Below are positions 35,506 through 45,371 of a stretch of DNA of 64,000 nucleotides, in pieces. The position numbers were made by a program, and so were the translations under genes. Location of the stretch: NCBI RefSeq assembly GCF_018736065.1, contig NZ_CP076128.1, positions 62,001 to 126,000 on the forward strand, read 5' to 3'. Numbering within the stretch: position 1 is the first letter of the stretch; every line of letters starts with the position of its first letter. Under the pieces are notes generated by a model that was not told the DNA's origin, searched no databases, and saw nothing but the letters and a program-made list of their open reading frames with translations. The DNA is from Flammeovirga kamogawensis (GTDB lineage Bacteria > Bacteroidota > Bacteroidia > Cytophagales > Flammeovirgaceae).

Positions 35506-36264
35506 CTAAAGAATTCTCATTTCAACATCGTTGTCTTGTAAATGCTGTTTTAAATGAGGTATACTTATTTCTTTAAAGTGAAAAATACTCGCAGCTAAAG
35601 CTGCATCTGCAGCATTTTGCTTAAACAAATCTATAAAGTGTTCTTCTTTTCCTGCTCCTCCAGAAGCAATAACAGGGATGTTTAATGATTGAGAAACTTC
35701 TTTTGTTAACTCAATGGCAAAACCATTTTTAGTTCCATCATGATCCATAGAAGTTAAAAGTATTTCTCCTGCACCTCTTTCTTGACACTCATGCAACCAC
35801 TGAATGGTTCTAAGTTCAGTAGGTGTGCGCCCACCTCTTACATGTACTATATGTTCCCCGTTTACGTATCTTGTATCAACAGCAACAACTATACATTGGC
35901 TCCCAAATTCATCAGAAAGTTCATTAATTAATTCGGGTCTTTTAACTGCTGATGAATTGATAGAAACTTTGTCTGCTCCCGCGTTTAATAATGCTGAAAC
36001 ATCTTCTACGCTAGAAATTCCGCCACCAACAGTAAAAGGTATATTTATCTGAGCAGCAACCTTTTCTACTAGCTCAATTAATGTTTTTCGTTTTTCAACA
36101 GTCGCAGTGATATCTAAAAAAACTAATTCATCAGCACCCTCATTACTATATATTTTTGCGAGTTCTACAGGATCACCTGCATCTCTTAATTCTACAAAAT
36201 TTACACCCTTAACAGTTTTACCGTCTTTGATGTCTAAGCAAGGAATTATTCGTTTTGTCAGCAT
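35506..36264 (-). CDS. hisF: Imidazole glycerol phosphate synthase cyclase subunit
   Basis: 252-residue (beta/alpha)8 barrel. Catalytic Asp11 (PCLDIKDG) and the second catalytic Asp in [11 protein letters not shown] are present, together with VGGGIS and [11 protein letters not shown] phosphate-binding loops. It works with HisH (glutaminase) in histidine synthesis. No other his gene is next to it in this window, so it is either an orphan or a separate transcription unit. Confidence 0.95.
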   Translation of the reverse strand: MLTKRIIPCLDIKDGKTVKGVNFVELRDAGDPVELAKIYSNEGADELVFLDITATVEKRKTLIELVEKVAAQINIPFTVGGGISSVEDVSALLNAGADKVSINSSAVKRPELINELSDEFGSQCIVVAVDTRYVNGEHIVHVRGGRTPTELRTIQWLHECQERGAGEILLTSMDHDGTKNGFAIELTKEVSQSLNIPVIASGGAGKEEHFIDLFKQNAADAALAASIFHFKEISIPHLKQHLQDNDVEMRIL

Positions 36265-36360
36265 ACTGGGAAATTTTAGAAAAGGTACAAAGATACAGCA
36301 AGAATTTGTTAAATTAGAAGATTTTCTATAATAATTTCATTATCCTATTTTTATAGTAGA

Positions 36361-36396
36361 TTTGTAGTGTATTTACCATAAATACTATTAGTTTTG
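36361..36396 (+). promoter_or_regulatory. Candidate carB promoter
   Basis: TTTG at 36361-36364 and TAGTTTTG at 36389-36396 match the Bacteroidota -33/-7 elements. The spacer is 24 nt, at the long edge of the usual range. The carB ATG is 41 nt further on. Confidence 0.45.
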
Positions 36397-36437
36397 CATC
36401 CCGAGTGTTAAGTCATGTTTTTTAAAGAATAGCGAAA

Positions 36438-39254
36438 ATGCCTAAAAAGAAGCACATCAAGTCGGTACTTATCATCGGGAGTGGACCAATTGTAATTGGT
36501 CAAGCTTGCGAATTTGATTATTCAGGAACACAAGCCTCTCGTTCTCTACGTGAAGAGGGTATCGAAGTTACTCTGATCAATTCTAATCCAGCCACAATTA
36601 TGACAGACCCGGTTACGGCCGACAATGTCTATCTTCTTCCGCTGGAGAAAAAATCAATTATTAAAATTCTTGAAAAGCATGATATAGATGCAGTACTACC
36701 AACTATGGGTGGTCAAACTGCATTGAATCTAGCGATTGATTGTCAAGAAGCAGGAATCTGGGAAGATTTTGGTGTTGAGATTATCGGTGTTGATATTGAT
36801 GCAATCAATACAACTGAAGATAGAGAATTATTCAGACAGAAAATGATTGAGTTAGGAGTTGGCGTTTGTAAAGGACGTACAGCTAAATCTTTCTTACAAG
36901 GTAAGGAGATTGCTCAAGAAATTGGATTTCCATTAGTAATTAGACCATCATTTACATTGGGTGGTTCTGGTGGAGGATTTGTCAATACACCAGATGAATT
37001 CGAGAAAGCTCTATCAAGAGGTCTTGAAATGTCACCAGTTCATGAAGTTCTAATCGAGCAATCTATCTTAGGATGGAAAGAATACGAATTAGAATTGCTT
37101 CGTGATAATCTTGGTAATATTATTATTATCTGTTCTATCGAGAACTTCGATCCAATGGGAGTTCACACTGGAGATTCTATTACAGTAGCTCCTGCACAAA
37201 CACTACCGGATACAGTATACCAAAGAATGCGTGATCTTGCTATCAAGATGATGAACGGTATTGGTATGTTTGCTGGTGGATGTAATGTTCAGTTCTCTGT
37301 TTCTCCAGAAAATGATGATATCATTGGTATAGAGATCAATCCTCGTGTATCAAGATCATCAGCTTTAGCATCTAAAGCAACAGGTTACCCAATTGCTAAA
37401 ATTGCTGCAAAGCTTGCAATTGGTTACAATTTAGATGAATTGAAAAACCCAATTACAGGTACTACATCAGCGTTCTTTGAGCCTGCATTAGACTATGTAA
37501 TTGTAAAGATCCCTCGTTGGAACTTTGATAAATTTAAAGGTGCTAATCATAAACTTGGTTTACAGATGAAAGCTGTAGGTGAGGTTATGGGTATTGGACG
37601 TACGTTCCAAGAAGCACTTCAAAAGGGATGTCAATCATTAGAAATTAAGCGTAATGGCTTAGGTGCTGATGGTAAAGAAGTGACAGACCAAGCTGTAATC
37701 CTAGAAAGTTTAGAGCATCCATCATGGGATAGATTATTCCACGTATGGGACGCAATGAAACTAGGTATTGCAATGAAAACTGTTCGTAAAATCACTCAAA
37801 TTGATAAGTGGTTCTTACGTCAAATTCTTGATCTAGTTTTACTAGAAAAGAAAATTCAAGCAGAAACAATCCAATCTATTGACAAAGAGACGCTTTTAGA
37901 AGCGAAGCAAAAAGGTTTTGGTGATCGTCAGATTGCACACCTTTTAGGTTGTCTAGAAAGTGAAGTTTTCAATAAAAGAAGAGAAGAGTTTGGTATCAAA
38001 CGTACTTGGAAACTTGTTGATACATGTGCTGCTGAGTTTGAAGCTAAAACTCCTTATTTCTACTCAACATTTGATGGAGAGAATGAGTCTACGCCTTCGA
38101 AAAAGAAAAAAGTTGTTGTTTTAGGAGCTGGTCCTAACCGTATTGGTCAAGGTATCGAATTTGATTACTGTTGTGTACATGGTGTTTTAGCTGCAAAAGA
38201 AGCAGGTTATGAAACAATCATGATCAACTGTAACCCTGAAACAGTTTCTACTGACCCTGATATTGCAGATAAGTTATACTTTGAGCCGGTATTCTGGGAA
38301 CATATCTATGAGATCATCTTGCATGAGAATCCTGTAGGTGTTATTGTTCAGTTGGGTGGTCAAACAGCGCTTAAGATTGCTGAAAAGTTAACTCGTTTTG
38401 GAATCAAGATCTTAGGTACTAGTTATGAAGCACTTGATTTAGCTGAAGATAGAGGTAGTTTCTCAACTTTATTGAAAGAAAACAATATTCCTTATCCTAA
38501 ATTTGATGTTATCGAAACTGCTGATGAAGCATTAGAGAAATCAGAAGAATTAGGATTCCCTCTTCTAGTAAGACCTTCATATGTATTAGGTGGTCAGAAA
38601 ATGAAGATTGTAATTAATGAGGAAGAATTAGAACAACACGTTGTAGAAACGTTGCGTGATATTCCAGGAAACAAAGTACTTCTTGATCACTATTTAGATG
38701 GAGCAATTGAAGCTGAAGCAGATGCAATCTGTGATGGTGAGAATGTGTACATCGTAGGTATCATGCAGCATATTGAGCCTGCAGGTATTCACTCAGGTGA
38801 TTCTTACGCTGTATTACCTCCATATAACTTAGGAGATTTAGTAATAGAGCAAATTAGAGAGTATACTGAGAAGATTGCAATTGCTTTAAAAACAAAAGGT
38901 CTTCTTAATATTCAGTTTGCAATTAAAGATGATAAAGTATATATCATTGAAGCAAACCCCCGTGCATCTCGTACTGTTCCATTTATCTGTAAAGCTTACC
39001 AAGAGCCATATGTAAATTATGCAACAAAAGTGATGCTTGGAGATAAAAAAGTAACAGACTTTGACTTTAAACCAGTTAAAGAAGGTTATGCAATTAAGAT
39101 TCCTGTGTTCTCATTTGATAAATTCCCTAACGTGGATAAGCAATTAGGACCAGAGATGAAATCAACAGGTGAAGCGATTTACTTTATTGATACTTTAAAA
39201 GATGATTACTTCTTAGATATCTATTCTAGAAGAAATCAATTCTTGAGTAGATAA
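36438..39254 (+). CDS. carB: Carbamoyl-phosphate synthase large subunit, lacking the regulatory domain
   Basis: 938 residues. It joins ammonia (from CarA), bicarbonate and ATP into carbamoyl phosphate for pyrimidines and arginine. Two ATP-grasp halves are intact (starts [21 protein letters not shown] and [42 protein letters not shown] and [15 protein letters not shown]). The protein ends about residue 938, just after the second ATP-grasp. E. coli-type CarB is about 1070 residues with a C-terminal MGS-like domain that binds UMP, IMP and ornithine, so that allosteric domain is absent. No carA gene is adjacent. Confidence 0.95.
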   Translation: MPKKKHIKSVLIIGSGPIVIGQACEFDYSGTQASRSLREEGIEVTLINSNPATIMTDPVTADNVYLLPLEKKSIIKILEKHDIDAVLPTMGGQTALNLAIDCQEAGIWEDFGVEIIGVDIDAINTTEDRELFRQKMIELGVGVCKGRTAKSFLQGKEIAQEIGFPLVIRPSFTLGGSGGGFVNTPDEFEKALSRGLEMSPVHEVLIEQSILGWKEYELELLRDNLGNIIIICSIENFDPMGVHTGDSITVAPAQTLPDTVYQRMRDLAIKMMNGIGMFAGGCNVQFSVSPENDDIIGIEINPRVSRSSALASKATGYPIAKIAAKLAIGYNLDELKNPITGTTSAFFEPALDYVIVKIPRWNFDKFKGANHKLGLQMKAVGEVMGIGRTFQEALQKGCQSLEIKRNGLGADGKEVTDQAVILESLEHPSWDRLFHVWDAMKLGIAMKTVRKITQIDKWFLRQILDLVLLEKKIQAETIQSIDKETLLEAKQKGFGDRQIAHLLGCLESEVFNKRREEFGIKRTWKLVDTCAAEFEAKTPYFYSTFDGENESTPSKKKKVVVLGAGPNRIGQGIEFDYCCVHGVLAAKEAGYETIMINCNPETVSTDPDIADKLYFEPVFWEHIYEIILHENPVGVIVQLGGQTALKIAEKLTRFGIKILGTSYEALDLAEDRGSFSTLLKENNIPYPKFDVIETADEALEKSEELGFPLLVRPSYVLGGQKMKIVINEEELEQHVVETLRDIPGNKVLLDHYLDGAIEAEADAICDGENVYIVGIMQHIEPAGIHSGDSYAVLPPYNLGDLVIEQIREYTEKIAIALKTKGLLNIQFAIKDDKVYIIEANPRASRTVPFICKAYQEPYVNYATKVMLGDKKVTDFDFKPVKEGYAIKIPVFSFDKFPNVDKQLGPEMKSTGEAIYFIDTLKDDYFLDIYSRRNQFLSR

Positions 39255-39278
39255 TTCGAAAGAGGAGATAAATATATT

Positions 39279-39309
39279 AGCCCTTCATGAATAATGAAGG
39301 GCTTTTTTA
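39279..39309 (+). terminator. Hairpin terminator after carB
   Basis: AGCCCTTCAT (39279-39288) pairs perfectly with 39294-39303 over 10 bp and is followed by a T run. Confidence 0.92.
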
Positions 39310-39443
39310 TATTTCAATAATTCTTATTTTTGCCCAAGAAAAAACTTTATAATCAACTTGTAATTGTATTTTTAATACACCTTTTTTTGTTACTCAATTA
39401 CTATTGGTTTACAGTTAAACTATAAACATAACTATACAAATAG

Positions 39444-39902
39444 ATGCTAAATAGAGATCAAGAATTTGATAAGGCTTTTATGCGTTGCGCTGAAGCTATT
39501 GGAGAGCTTAGTAGATGTACGCGATTAAAGGTGGGGGCTATAATTGTTAAAGAGGGCAATATAATCTCAATGGGATATAATGGTACCCCTAAGGGATTTG
39601 ATAATAGCTGTGAGAATGTGAAAAATGTTCTAAACCCTAAAACAAATGAGTTAGAACAAGTGTTGATCACTAAAGAAGAGGTGCTGCATGCAGAAGCAAA
39701 TGCTATTACAAAAGCAGCAAAATCTACTTACTCTACAGATGGAGCTTCAATTTACTGCACTGATAGTTGTTGCTTTGGGTGTGCAAAACTAATTGTGCAA
39801 GCTGGCATAACATCTTTTTATTATAAAAGAGAATACCGCGACAAATCAGGTTTGCAACTTCTAGAGAAGGCAGGAGTAAAGGTGACACAAGTTGGTTATT
39901 AA
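39444..39902 (+). CDS. Deoxycytidylate deaminase (dCMP/ComEB family)
   Basis: 152 residues. It deaminates dCMP to dUMP for thymidylate synthesis. The zinc site is HAEANAI (His and catalytic Glu) with the second pair of cysteines in TDSCCFGCAKLI. That second motif usually reads PCxxC; here the proline is replaced by Cys, giving CCFGC. The N-terminal RCTRLKVGAIIVK and GYNGTP segments are standard. Stand-alone gene. Confidence 0.92.
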   Translation: MLNRDQEFDKAFMRCAEAIGELSRCTRLKVGAIIVKEGNIISMGYNGTPKGFDNSCENVKNVLNPKTNELEQVLITKEEVLHAEANAITKAAKSTYSTDGASIYCTDSCCFGCAKLIVQAGITSFYYKREYRDKSGLQLLEKAGVKVTQVGY

Positions 39903-39979
39903 AGGTTAATATATGTAACTCTATCTAATTGATATTCACGCTCTTTTTATAAAATATCGAATATTGTCACCAAAAAAGT

Positions 39980-39993
39980 ATGATATATATCAT
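39980..39993. promoter_or_regulatory. FNR/CRP-like palindrome upstream of cytochrome oxidase
   Basis: ATGATATATATCAT is a perfect 14-bp palindrome containing the TGATnnnnATCA core of FNR-type sites. Its centre lies about 26-34 nt upstream of the -7 element at 40013-40020, close to the class II activator position near -40 from the probable start site. Confidence 0.45.
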
Positions 39994-40012
39994 CAATATT
40001 AAAAATATTAGA

Positions 40013-40020
40013 TATATTTG
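40013..40020 (+). promoter_or_regulatory. -7 element of the cytochrome oxidase promoter
   Basis: TATATTTG matches TAnnTTTG exactly. No proper -33 element is found, which fits a promoter needing an activator at the palindrome just upstream. Confidence 0.45.
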
Positions 40021-40113
40021 AAAGATTTTTATGTGAACTTCACTATTCGTAAAAAAATAGTGAGAAAAAATCTCAGTTAAAGTATATCACAAACTACACA
40101 CTATCAACAAGGT

Positions 40114-41142
40114 ATGACAACGGCTTTGCTTATCGCCACAGGGATTATACTTATAGTAGCAGTTTTAGCGCTAGTATATCGTATAATCAACTTAGTAGGA
40201 ATCGCAAAAGAAGATTCCAACAAGGTTACTTTCAGTAATAAAATCAATGGTGCATTATTCCCAATCTTATTGGTTGTTGGATTAGGGCTGATTTACTGGT
40301 CGTATAATGATGCTTCTCAATATTTCTTGCCAGAAGCAGCATCTATTCACGGTAAAGAAACTGATGCTTTGTTCAACATCACATTAGGGGTTGTTTTTGC
40401 AGCTTTTGTTGTGACTCACTTACTCTTATTTACATTCCCATTCTTTTTTCAATATTCTGAAAAGAGAAAAGCAGACTTCTATCCTCATAACGATAAATTA
40501 GAAATTGCATGGACAGCTGTTCCTGCTATTGTTATGGCTGTGTTAGTAATCTTTGGTTGGAGAGCTTGGGCAGATATTACAGCTCCTGCTTCAGATTCTG
40601 CTTTACAAGTAGAACTAATGGGTAAGCAATTTGCTTGGGAAATTCGTTACCCTGGTAAAGACCTTAAGTTAGGAAAGTACGATGTTGCAAATATCGATAA
40701 TACAAACTCAATGGGTATTGATTTTGACGATGTAAATGCAAATGATGATTTCATGGCACGTGAGATTGTTTTACCTGTAGGTAAAGAAGTAGAATTGAAA
40801 ATTAGAGCTATTGATGTTATACATTCAGTATTTCTTCCTCACTTTAGAGTGAAGATGGATGCTGTACCTGGTATGCCAACTCGTTTTAAGTTTACTCCAT
40901 CTATTACAACTTCAGAGATGCGTACTAAAACTAACAATCCAAAATTCAATTATGAATTGGCTTGTACAGAAGTTTGTGGATACGGTCATTTTGGTATGAG
41001 AAGAATTGTGAAAATTGTTTCTCAAGCTGAATATGATGAGTGGTTAATGAAGCAAAAATCTTGGTTAGAGAAAAACCCTGATTATATGGCAACTTGGGAA
41101 GCTAAGAAAGCTGAAAAAGATGCTGTTGCTCAAGCGAGATAG
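40114..41142 (+). CDS. coxB: Cytochrome c oxidase subunit II
   Basis: 342 residues with four hydrophobic segments (about 4-24, 47-65, 87-110, 135-152), then a periplasmic cupredoxin domain. The CuA ligands are visible: His in DVIHSVFLPHF, and Cys, Glu, Cys, His, Met in CTEVCGYGHFGM (about 284-295). It accepts electrons from a cytochrome c for subunit I. The gene precedes coxA by 41 nt. It is preceded by a 211-nt leader with a palindrome and two overlapping hairpins. Subunit III, IV and assembly genes are not in the window. Confidence 0.96.
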   Translation: MTTALLIATGIILIVAVLALVYRIINLVGIAKEDSNKVTFSNKINGALFPILLVVGLGLIYWSYNDASQYFLPEAASIHGKETDALFNITLGVVFAAFVVTHLLLFTFPFFFQYSEKRKADFYPHNDKLEIAWTAVPAIVMAVLVIFGWRAWADITAPASDSALQVELMGKQFAWEIRYPGKDLKLGKYDVANIDNTNSMGIDFDDVNANDDFMAREIVLPVGKEVELKIRAIDVIHSVFLPHFRVKMDAVPGMPTRFKFTPSITTSEMRTKTNNPKFNYELACTEVCGYGHFGMRRIVKIVSQAEYDEWLMKQKSWLEKNPDYMATWEAKKAEKDAVAQAR

Positions 41143-41183
41143 TTATAGTAGAATAAGATAAAAAATACATAAATATAATAAAT

Positions 41184-43079
41184 ATGTCAAGCGTAGTATT
41201 AGACGTAGAACATAATGATGTTCATTCTCATGATGATCATCATGAACATCACGGTAATTTCTGGACCAACTATGTGTTCTCTTATGACCATAAGGTAATT
41301 GCAAAACAATACCTAATTTCAGGTATACTTTGGGCAATTATAGGTGGTGGCTTATCACTTTTATTCCGTATTCAATTAGGTTTTCCTGAAGCTAACCTAG
41401 AGTGGTTAAGACCATTATTAGGTGATTGGATTACTGAATCTGGTAAAATGGATACGACATTTTATCTAGCAGCAGTTACAATGCACGGTACTATTATGGT
41501 ATTCTTCGTATTAACAGCTGGTTTAAGTGGTACATTCTCCAATTTCTTGATTCCATTACAAATTGGAGCAAGAGATATGGCTTCTGGATTTATGAACATG
41601 CTTTCTTACTGGTTATTTGCATTAGCTTCAGTAATTATGCTTGCTTCTTTATTTACTTCAACAGGACCTGCATCAGGTGGTTGGGTAATTTATCCTCCTT
41701 TGTCTGCATTACCTCAAGCAGTTTCTGGTTCTGGTATTGGTATGACATTATGGTTAGTTTCAATGGTATTTTTTATTGCATCAAGTTTACTTGGTTCAAT
41801 TAACTATATTTCAACGGTAATCAACTTAAGAACTGCTGGTATGTCATTTGCAAAAATGCCATTAACAATCTGGTCTTTCTTTATTACAGCCGTAATTGGT
41901 ATCCTTTCTTTCCCTGTATTATTTGCAGCGGCATTATTATTAGTATTTGATCGTAGTTTCGGAACATCCTTCTACTTATCAGATATTTATATTCAAGGAG
42001 AATTATTAGAACACTCAGGTGGTAGTCCAATTTTATTCCAGCACTTATTCTGGTTCTTAGGTCACCCAGAAGTATATATTGTACTTTTACCAGCTTTAGG
42101 TTTAACATCAGAAGTAATCTCTACAAACTCTAGAAAACCTATTTTTGGTTATAGAGCAATGATTGGTTCAATGTTGGGTATTGCATTCCTTTCATTTATT
42201 GTATGGGCACACCATATGTTTGTGTCTGGTATGAATCCATTCTTAGGTACAATATTTATGTTCTTAACGTTAATTATTGCTGTACCATCAGCTGTTAAGG
42301 CATTTAACTATATCACAACATTATTTAGAGGTAATATTGTATTTACTCCAGCAATGTTGTTCTCTATTGGTTTAGTATCATTATTTATCTCTGGTGGTGT
42401 AACAGGTATCATCTTAGGTAACTCAGCATTAGATATTCAATTACACGATACTTACTTTGTAGTTGCTCACTTCCACTTGGTAATGGGTTCTGCAGCATTC
42501 TTTGGAATGATGGCTGGTGTTTATCACTGGTTCCCAAAAATGTTTGGTAAGATGATGAACAGTGGTTTAGGATACGTACACTTTTGGTTAACTTTCCTAG
42601 GTGCTTATATGGTATTCTTCCCAATGCACTACATTGGTATTGCAGGTTTCCCAAGAAGATACTATTCATTTACTAATTTTGATGCGTTCTCTACATTTGC
42701 AGATTTAAATGCATTCATTTCTATCGCAGCAATTGTAACAGTAACAGGTCAATTTATCTTTATCTTTAACTTCTTCTGGAGTATGTTTAGAGGTAAAAAT
42801 GCACCATTAAACCCTTGGGGATCGAACACTTTAGAGTGGACTACACCAAGAAAACCAGGTCATGGTAACTGGCCAGGAGCATTACCAATTGTATACCGTT
42901 GGCCTTATGACTACTCTAAGCCAGATGCTGACAAAGATGGGTTTGGTGATTTTATTCCTCAAGACGTTCCATTGTCAAAAACTATGGAATCTAACACTGA
43001 TGAAGAAAGAGTATTAGCTCAATTAGATTCAGACCTACAGAAATTAGGTGAGGAAAGAGAGAAAAATCCTTTTATCTAG
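41184..43079 (+). CDS. coxA: Cytochrome c oxidase subunit I (aa3-type)
   Basis: 631 residues with 12 or so membrane helices. CuB/heme ligands can be seen: His in MHGTIMVFF, HPEVYI (proton-channel Glu plus CuB His), WAHHMFVSG, and HDTYFVVAHFHLVM (about 421-434). Conserved SRKPIFGYRAM is also present. It reduces oxygen to water while pumping protons. The N-terminus carries an unusual His/Asp-rich run at residues 8-24 (HNDVHSHDDHHEHHG), which could bind metal. Followed by a strong terminator. Confidence 0.97.
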   Translation: MSSVVLDVEHNDVHSHDDHHEHHGNFWTNYVFSYDHKVIAKQYLISGILWAIIGGGLSLLFRIQLGFPEANLEWLRPLLGDWITESGKMDTTFYLAAVTMHGTIMVFFVLTAGLSGTFSNFLIPLQIGARDMASGFMNMLSYWLFALASVIMLASLFTSTGPASGGWVIYPPLSALPQAVSGSGIGMTLWLVSMVFFIASSLLGSINYISTVINLRTAGMSFAKMPLTIWSFFITAVIGILSFPVLFAAALLLVFDRSFGTSFYLSDIYIQGELLEHSGGSPILFQHLFWFLGHPEVYIVLLPALGLTSEVISTNSRKPIFGYRAMIGSMLGIAFLSFIVWAHHMFVSGMNPFLGTIFMFLTLIIAVPSAVKAFNYITTLFRGNIVFTPAMLFSIGLVSLFISGGVTGIILGNSALDIQLHDTYFVVAHFHLVMGSAAFFGMMAGVYHWFPKMFGKMMNSGLGYVHFWLTFLGAYMVFFPMHYIGIAGFPRRYYSFTNFDAFSTFADLNAFISIAAIVTVTGQFIFIFNFFWSMFRGKNAPLNPWGSNTLEWTTPRKPGHGNWPGALPIVYRWPYDYSKPDADKDGFGDFIPQDVPLSKTMESNTDEERVLAQLDSDLQKLGEEREKNPFI

Positions 43080-43134
43080 ATTGTAAATCTACTCTTGAGT
43101 AGTTTATATATACATACTTTTATCAGAAGTATTT

Positions 43135-43164
43135 AAACCCTGCTTAACGGCAGGGTTTTTTTTT
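43135..43164 (+). terminator. Hairpin terminator after coxA
   Basis: AAACCCTGC (43135-43143) pairs with GCAGGGTTT (43150-43158), then a T run to 43164. Confidence 0.9.
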
Positions 43165-43197
43165 ATATATTTACTAAGCAAAACGTAAATCTGTAAT

Positions 43198-44214
43198 ATG
43201 ACTTTGAAGAACCTACTTATATATTTCATTCCAATTATCTTTTGTGCTTGTACATCAACAATAGAAGATCCAAAATATACTTCAGGTACAATGTATTACC
43301 CAATAGAAGAAGGGTGGTATATTTCTTATAAAATAGATACTACATTTATTGATTTTGATGATCAGAATGCTGATCAAGATGGAATTGTTAGTGTTAGCTC
43401 TATTCAACTAAAAGAATTTATTTCTTCGCCTTATGATGATGGTTTTGGAGGTCAGAATTTTAAGTTGGATCGTTATAAGCGATTGGATGAAACTATGGAG
43501 TGGGAATTAGACTCTGTTTGGGCTTTGACTTATAGAAATGGGCAGGTGATTAAATATGAGAATGGCATTCCATATATCAAATTGGTTAACCCTCTTGAAG
43601 ATAGAATGAAATGGAACCAGAATGCATATAATAATCAAGGAGCAACATCTAGTAGTGGTTTTGATTTAAGGTATGAGGTTGCTTCTGTTGGAAGAGTTTA
43701 TGTTTTTGGAAATCAAACCTATTCACCTACGGCAGTTATTAATGAAATTGATCAGGAGAATGATATCACAAACTCCTCTGTTAAATTAATATCTGTATAT
43801 GCAAAGGATATTGGTTTAGTTTATAAAGATTATAAGACTTCTAAAAAAAGATATTATCAAGTTAAATCATCTGATGCTTCATTAACAGGTAATCCGTATT
43901 GCGGAAGTAATGAAAATGAAGAAGTTATTACACTAGGAAACGGACAGAGAGTTGTTAACCCATTTTATGAACAAGACATCTGTGAAGAGAACCCTATTTA
44001 TAATGTAAGCTCAGATAGTATTGAGCAATGGATTTCTAGATGGGAAGGGGGAACTAACAATGCAATTGTAGATTGGGAAACACAATCTAATGGAACAGAA
44101 ACTGTTTATGTGGTTTCGTTGTATCATCCGGATTATAAAAATGGGTTTAATGAAGTGGGAACTGAAATTAAACAATCTATTATTGAGTACGGAATAGCAT
44201 TCCCTACTGAATAA
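43198..44214 (+). CDS. Lipoprotein of unknown function
   Basis: 338 residues. The signal peptide has a lipobox-like IIFCAC with the likely lipidated Cys at about residue 17. The mature protein is Asp/Tyr-rich and beta-strand rich ('EGWYISYKIDT', 'VGRVYVFGNQTYSPT'). No family or catalytic motif is recognised. It is probably anchored in the outer membrane. Its own promoter must lie within the 33 bp after the coxA terminator or overlap it. Confidence 0.72.
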   Translation: MTLKNLLIYFIPIIFCACTSTIEDPKYTSGTMYYPIEEGWYISYKIDTTFIDFDDQNADQDGIVSVSSIQLKEFISSPYDDGFGGQNFKLDRYKRLDETMEWELDSVWALTYRNGQVIKYENGIPYIKLVNPLEDRMKWNQNAYNNQGATSSSGFDLRYEVASVGRVYVFGNQTYSPTAVINEIDQENDITNSSVKLISVYAKDIGLVYKDYKTSKKRYYQVKSSDASLTGNPYCGSNENEEVITLGNGQRVVNPFYEQDICEENPIYNVSSDSIEQWISRWEGGTNNAIVDWETQSNGTETVYVVSLYHPDYKNGFNEVGTEIKQSIIEYGIAFPTE

Positions 44215-44294
44215 GTCTTTACAGATTTTTTATTATTAAAAAACATGATCTAAATTGCGTCTGTATTTTTAGAACAGTATTATAAACTTTTTTT

Positions 44295-45314
44295 ATGGCA
44301 TTTACTGCAGAATCTATATTAGCAGATATGAAAGCAAACAAGTTCGCACCTATGTATGTATTACAAGGTGATGAACCGTTCTATATAGATAAAATTGCTT
44401 CTTATATTGAAGAAAATGCTTTAACTGAAGCCGAGAAAAGTTTTAATCAAACAATATTGTATGGTAAGGACACAACCTTAACACAAGTATTAGAAAGTGC
44501 ACGTCGATTTCCAATGATGGCAATGAGACAGGTTATTATTGTAAAGGAAGGACAAGATTTACCTGATCTGAATAGAAAAGGAAGTCAAGACATCTTTGCT
44601 CAATATGCAGCTAACCCTGTTCCTACAACGGTACTTGTAATTGCTCTCAAAAATAAAAAATTAGACGGTAGAGGGGCTGCTAAAAAGGCAATAGAAAAAA
44701 ATGCAGTCTTATTAGATACAAAAAAAATGTACGATAACAAGATTCCAAATTGGATCAAATCGTACTGTAAAGATAAAAATTATAAAATTAAAGATAGAGC
44801 AATTAACTTAATTGCAGAGTATATAGGTAATGATCTAATTCGTATTGCTAATGAATTAGAGAAATTAATGCTCAACTATTCAAACGACACAGAAATATCC
44901 GAAGCTTTAATAGCAAAGCACATCGGGATAAGTAGAGAATACAATGTATTCGAATTACAAAATGCATTAGGGAAAAAAGATATTTTAAAGGCTAACCGTA
45001 TTGTTATGTACTTTAATGAGAACCCTAAAAGTAATCCTTTTGTTGTAGTGGTTGGTACTTTGTTCTCCTACTTTTCTAAGGTATTAGTAGTACATGAAAA
45101 TTATAGTCAGGCAGACCAAGTGTTATCTAAATTATTGGGTGTTAACCCTTATTTTATTAAAGATTACAAATCTGCTGCTAATAATTACCCAAGAGAAAAG
45201 GTTTTAAATGTAATAGAATCTCTTCAAGATGCTGATTTAAAGGCTAAAGGTATTCGTGCATCACTTTCTGATGACGAAAATCTTAAAGAATTGGTGTTTA
45301 AAATCCTTCATTAG
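44295..45314 (+). CDS. holA: DNA polymerase III delta subunit
   Basis: 339 residues, an AAA+-related clamp-loader subunit that opens the beta clamp. N-terminal APMYVLQGDEPFYIDKIASYIE and 'RFPMMAMRQVIIVKEG' match HolA. The helical C-domain (about 225-339) is the collar. The first motif lacks a Walker A, as expected for delta. It lies 80 bp after the lipoprotein gene, with queD 57 bp downstream. Confidence 0.93.
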   Translation: MAFTAESILADMKANKFAPMYVLQGDEPFYIDKIASYIEENALTEAEKSFNQTILYGKDTTLTQVLESARRFPMMAMRQVIIVKEGQDLPDLNRKGSQDIFAQYAANPVPTTVLVIALKNKKLDGRGAAKKAIEKNAVLLDTKKMYDNKIPNWIKSYCKDKNYKIKDRAINLIAEYIGNDLIRIANELEKLMLNYSNDTEISEALIAKHIGISREYNVFELQNALGKKDILKANRIVMYFNENPKSNPFVVVVGTLFSYFSKVLVVHENYSQADQVLSKLLGVNPYFIKDYKSAANNYPREKVLNVIESLQDADLKAKGIRASLSDDENLKELVFKILH

Positions 45315-45337
45315 ACTTTTAGAAATAGTTTATCTTC

Positions 45338-45370
45338 GCGTGATTTTATTTAACCTGTAATTTATCACGC
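45338..45370 (+). promoter_or_regulatory. Inverted repeat directly before the queD start codon
   Basis: GCGTGAT (45338-45344) and ATCACGC (45364-45370) form a 7-bp GC-rich stem that ends one base before the ATG. As RNA it would close the ribosome-binding region; as DNA it could be an operator. It does not match the preQ1-I riboswitch as far as I can tell. Confidence 0.35.
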
Positions 45371-45371
45371 T

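Noticed and set aside
41143-41337. His-rich open frame antisense to the start of coxA
   Set aside because: The His content is the reverse reading of the CoxA His/Asp-rich N-terminus; no independent support.
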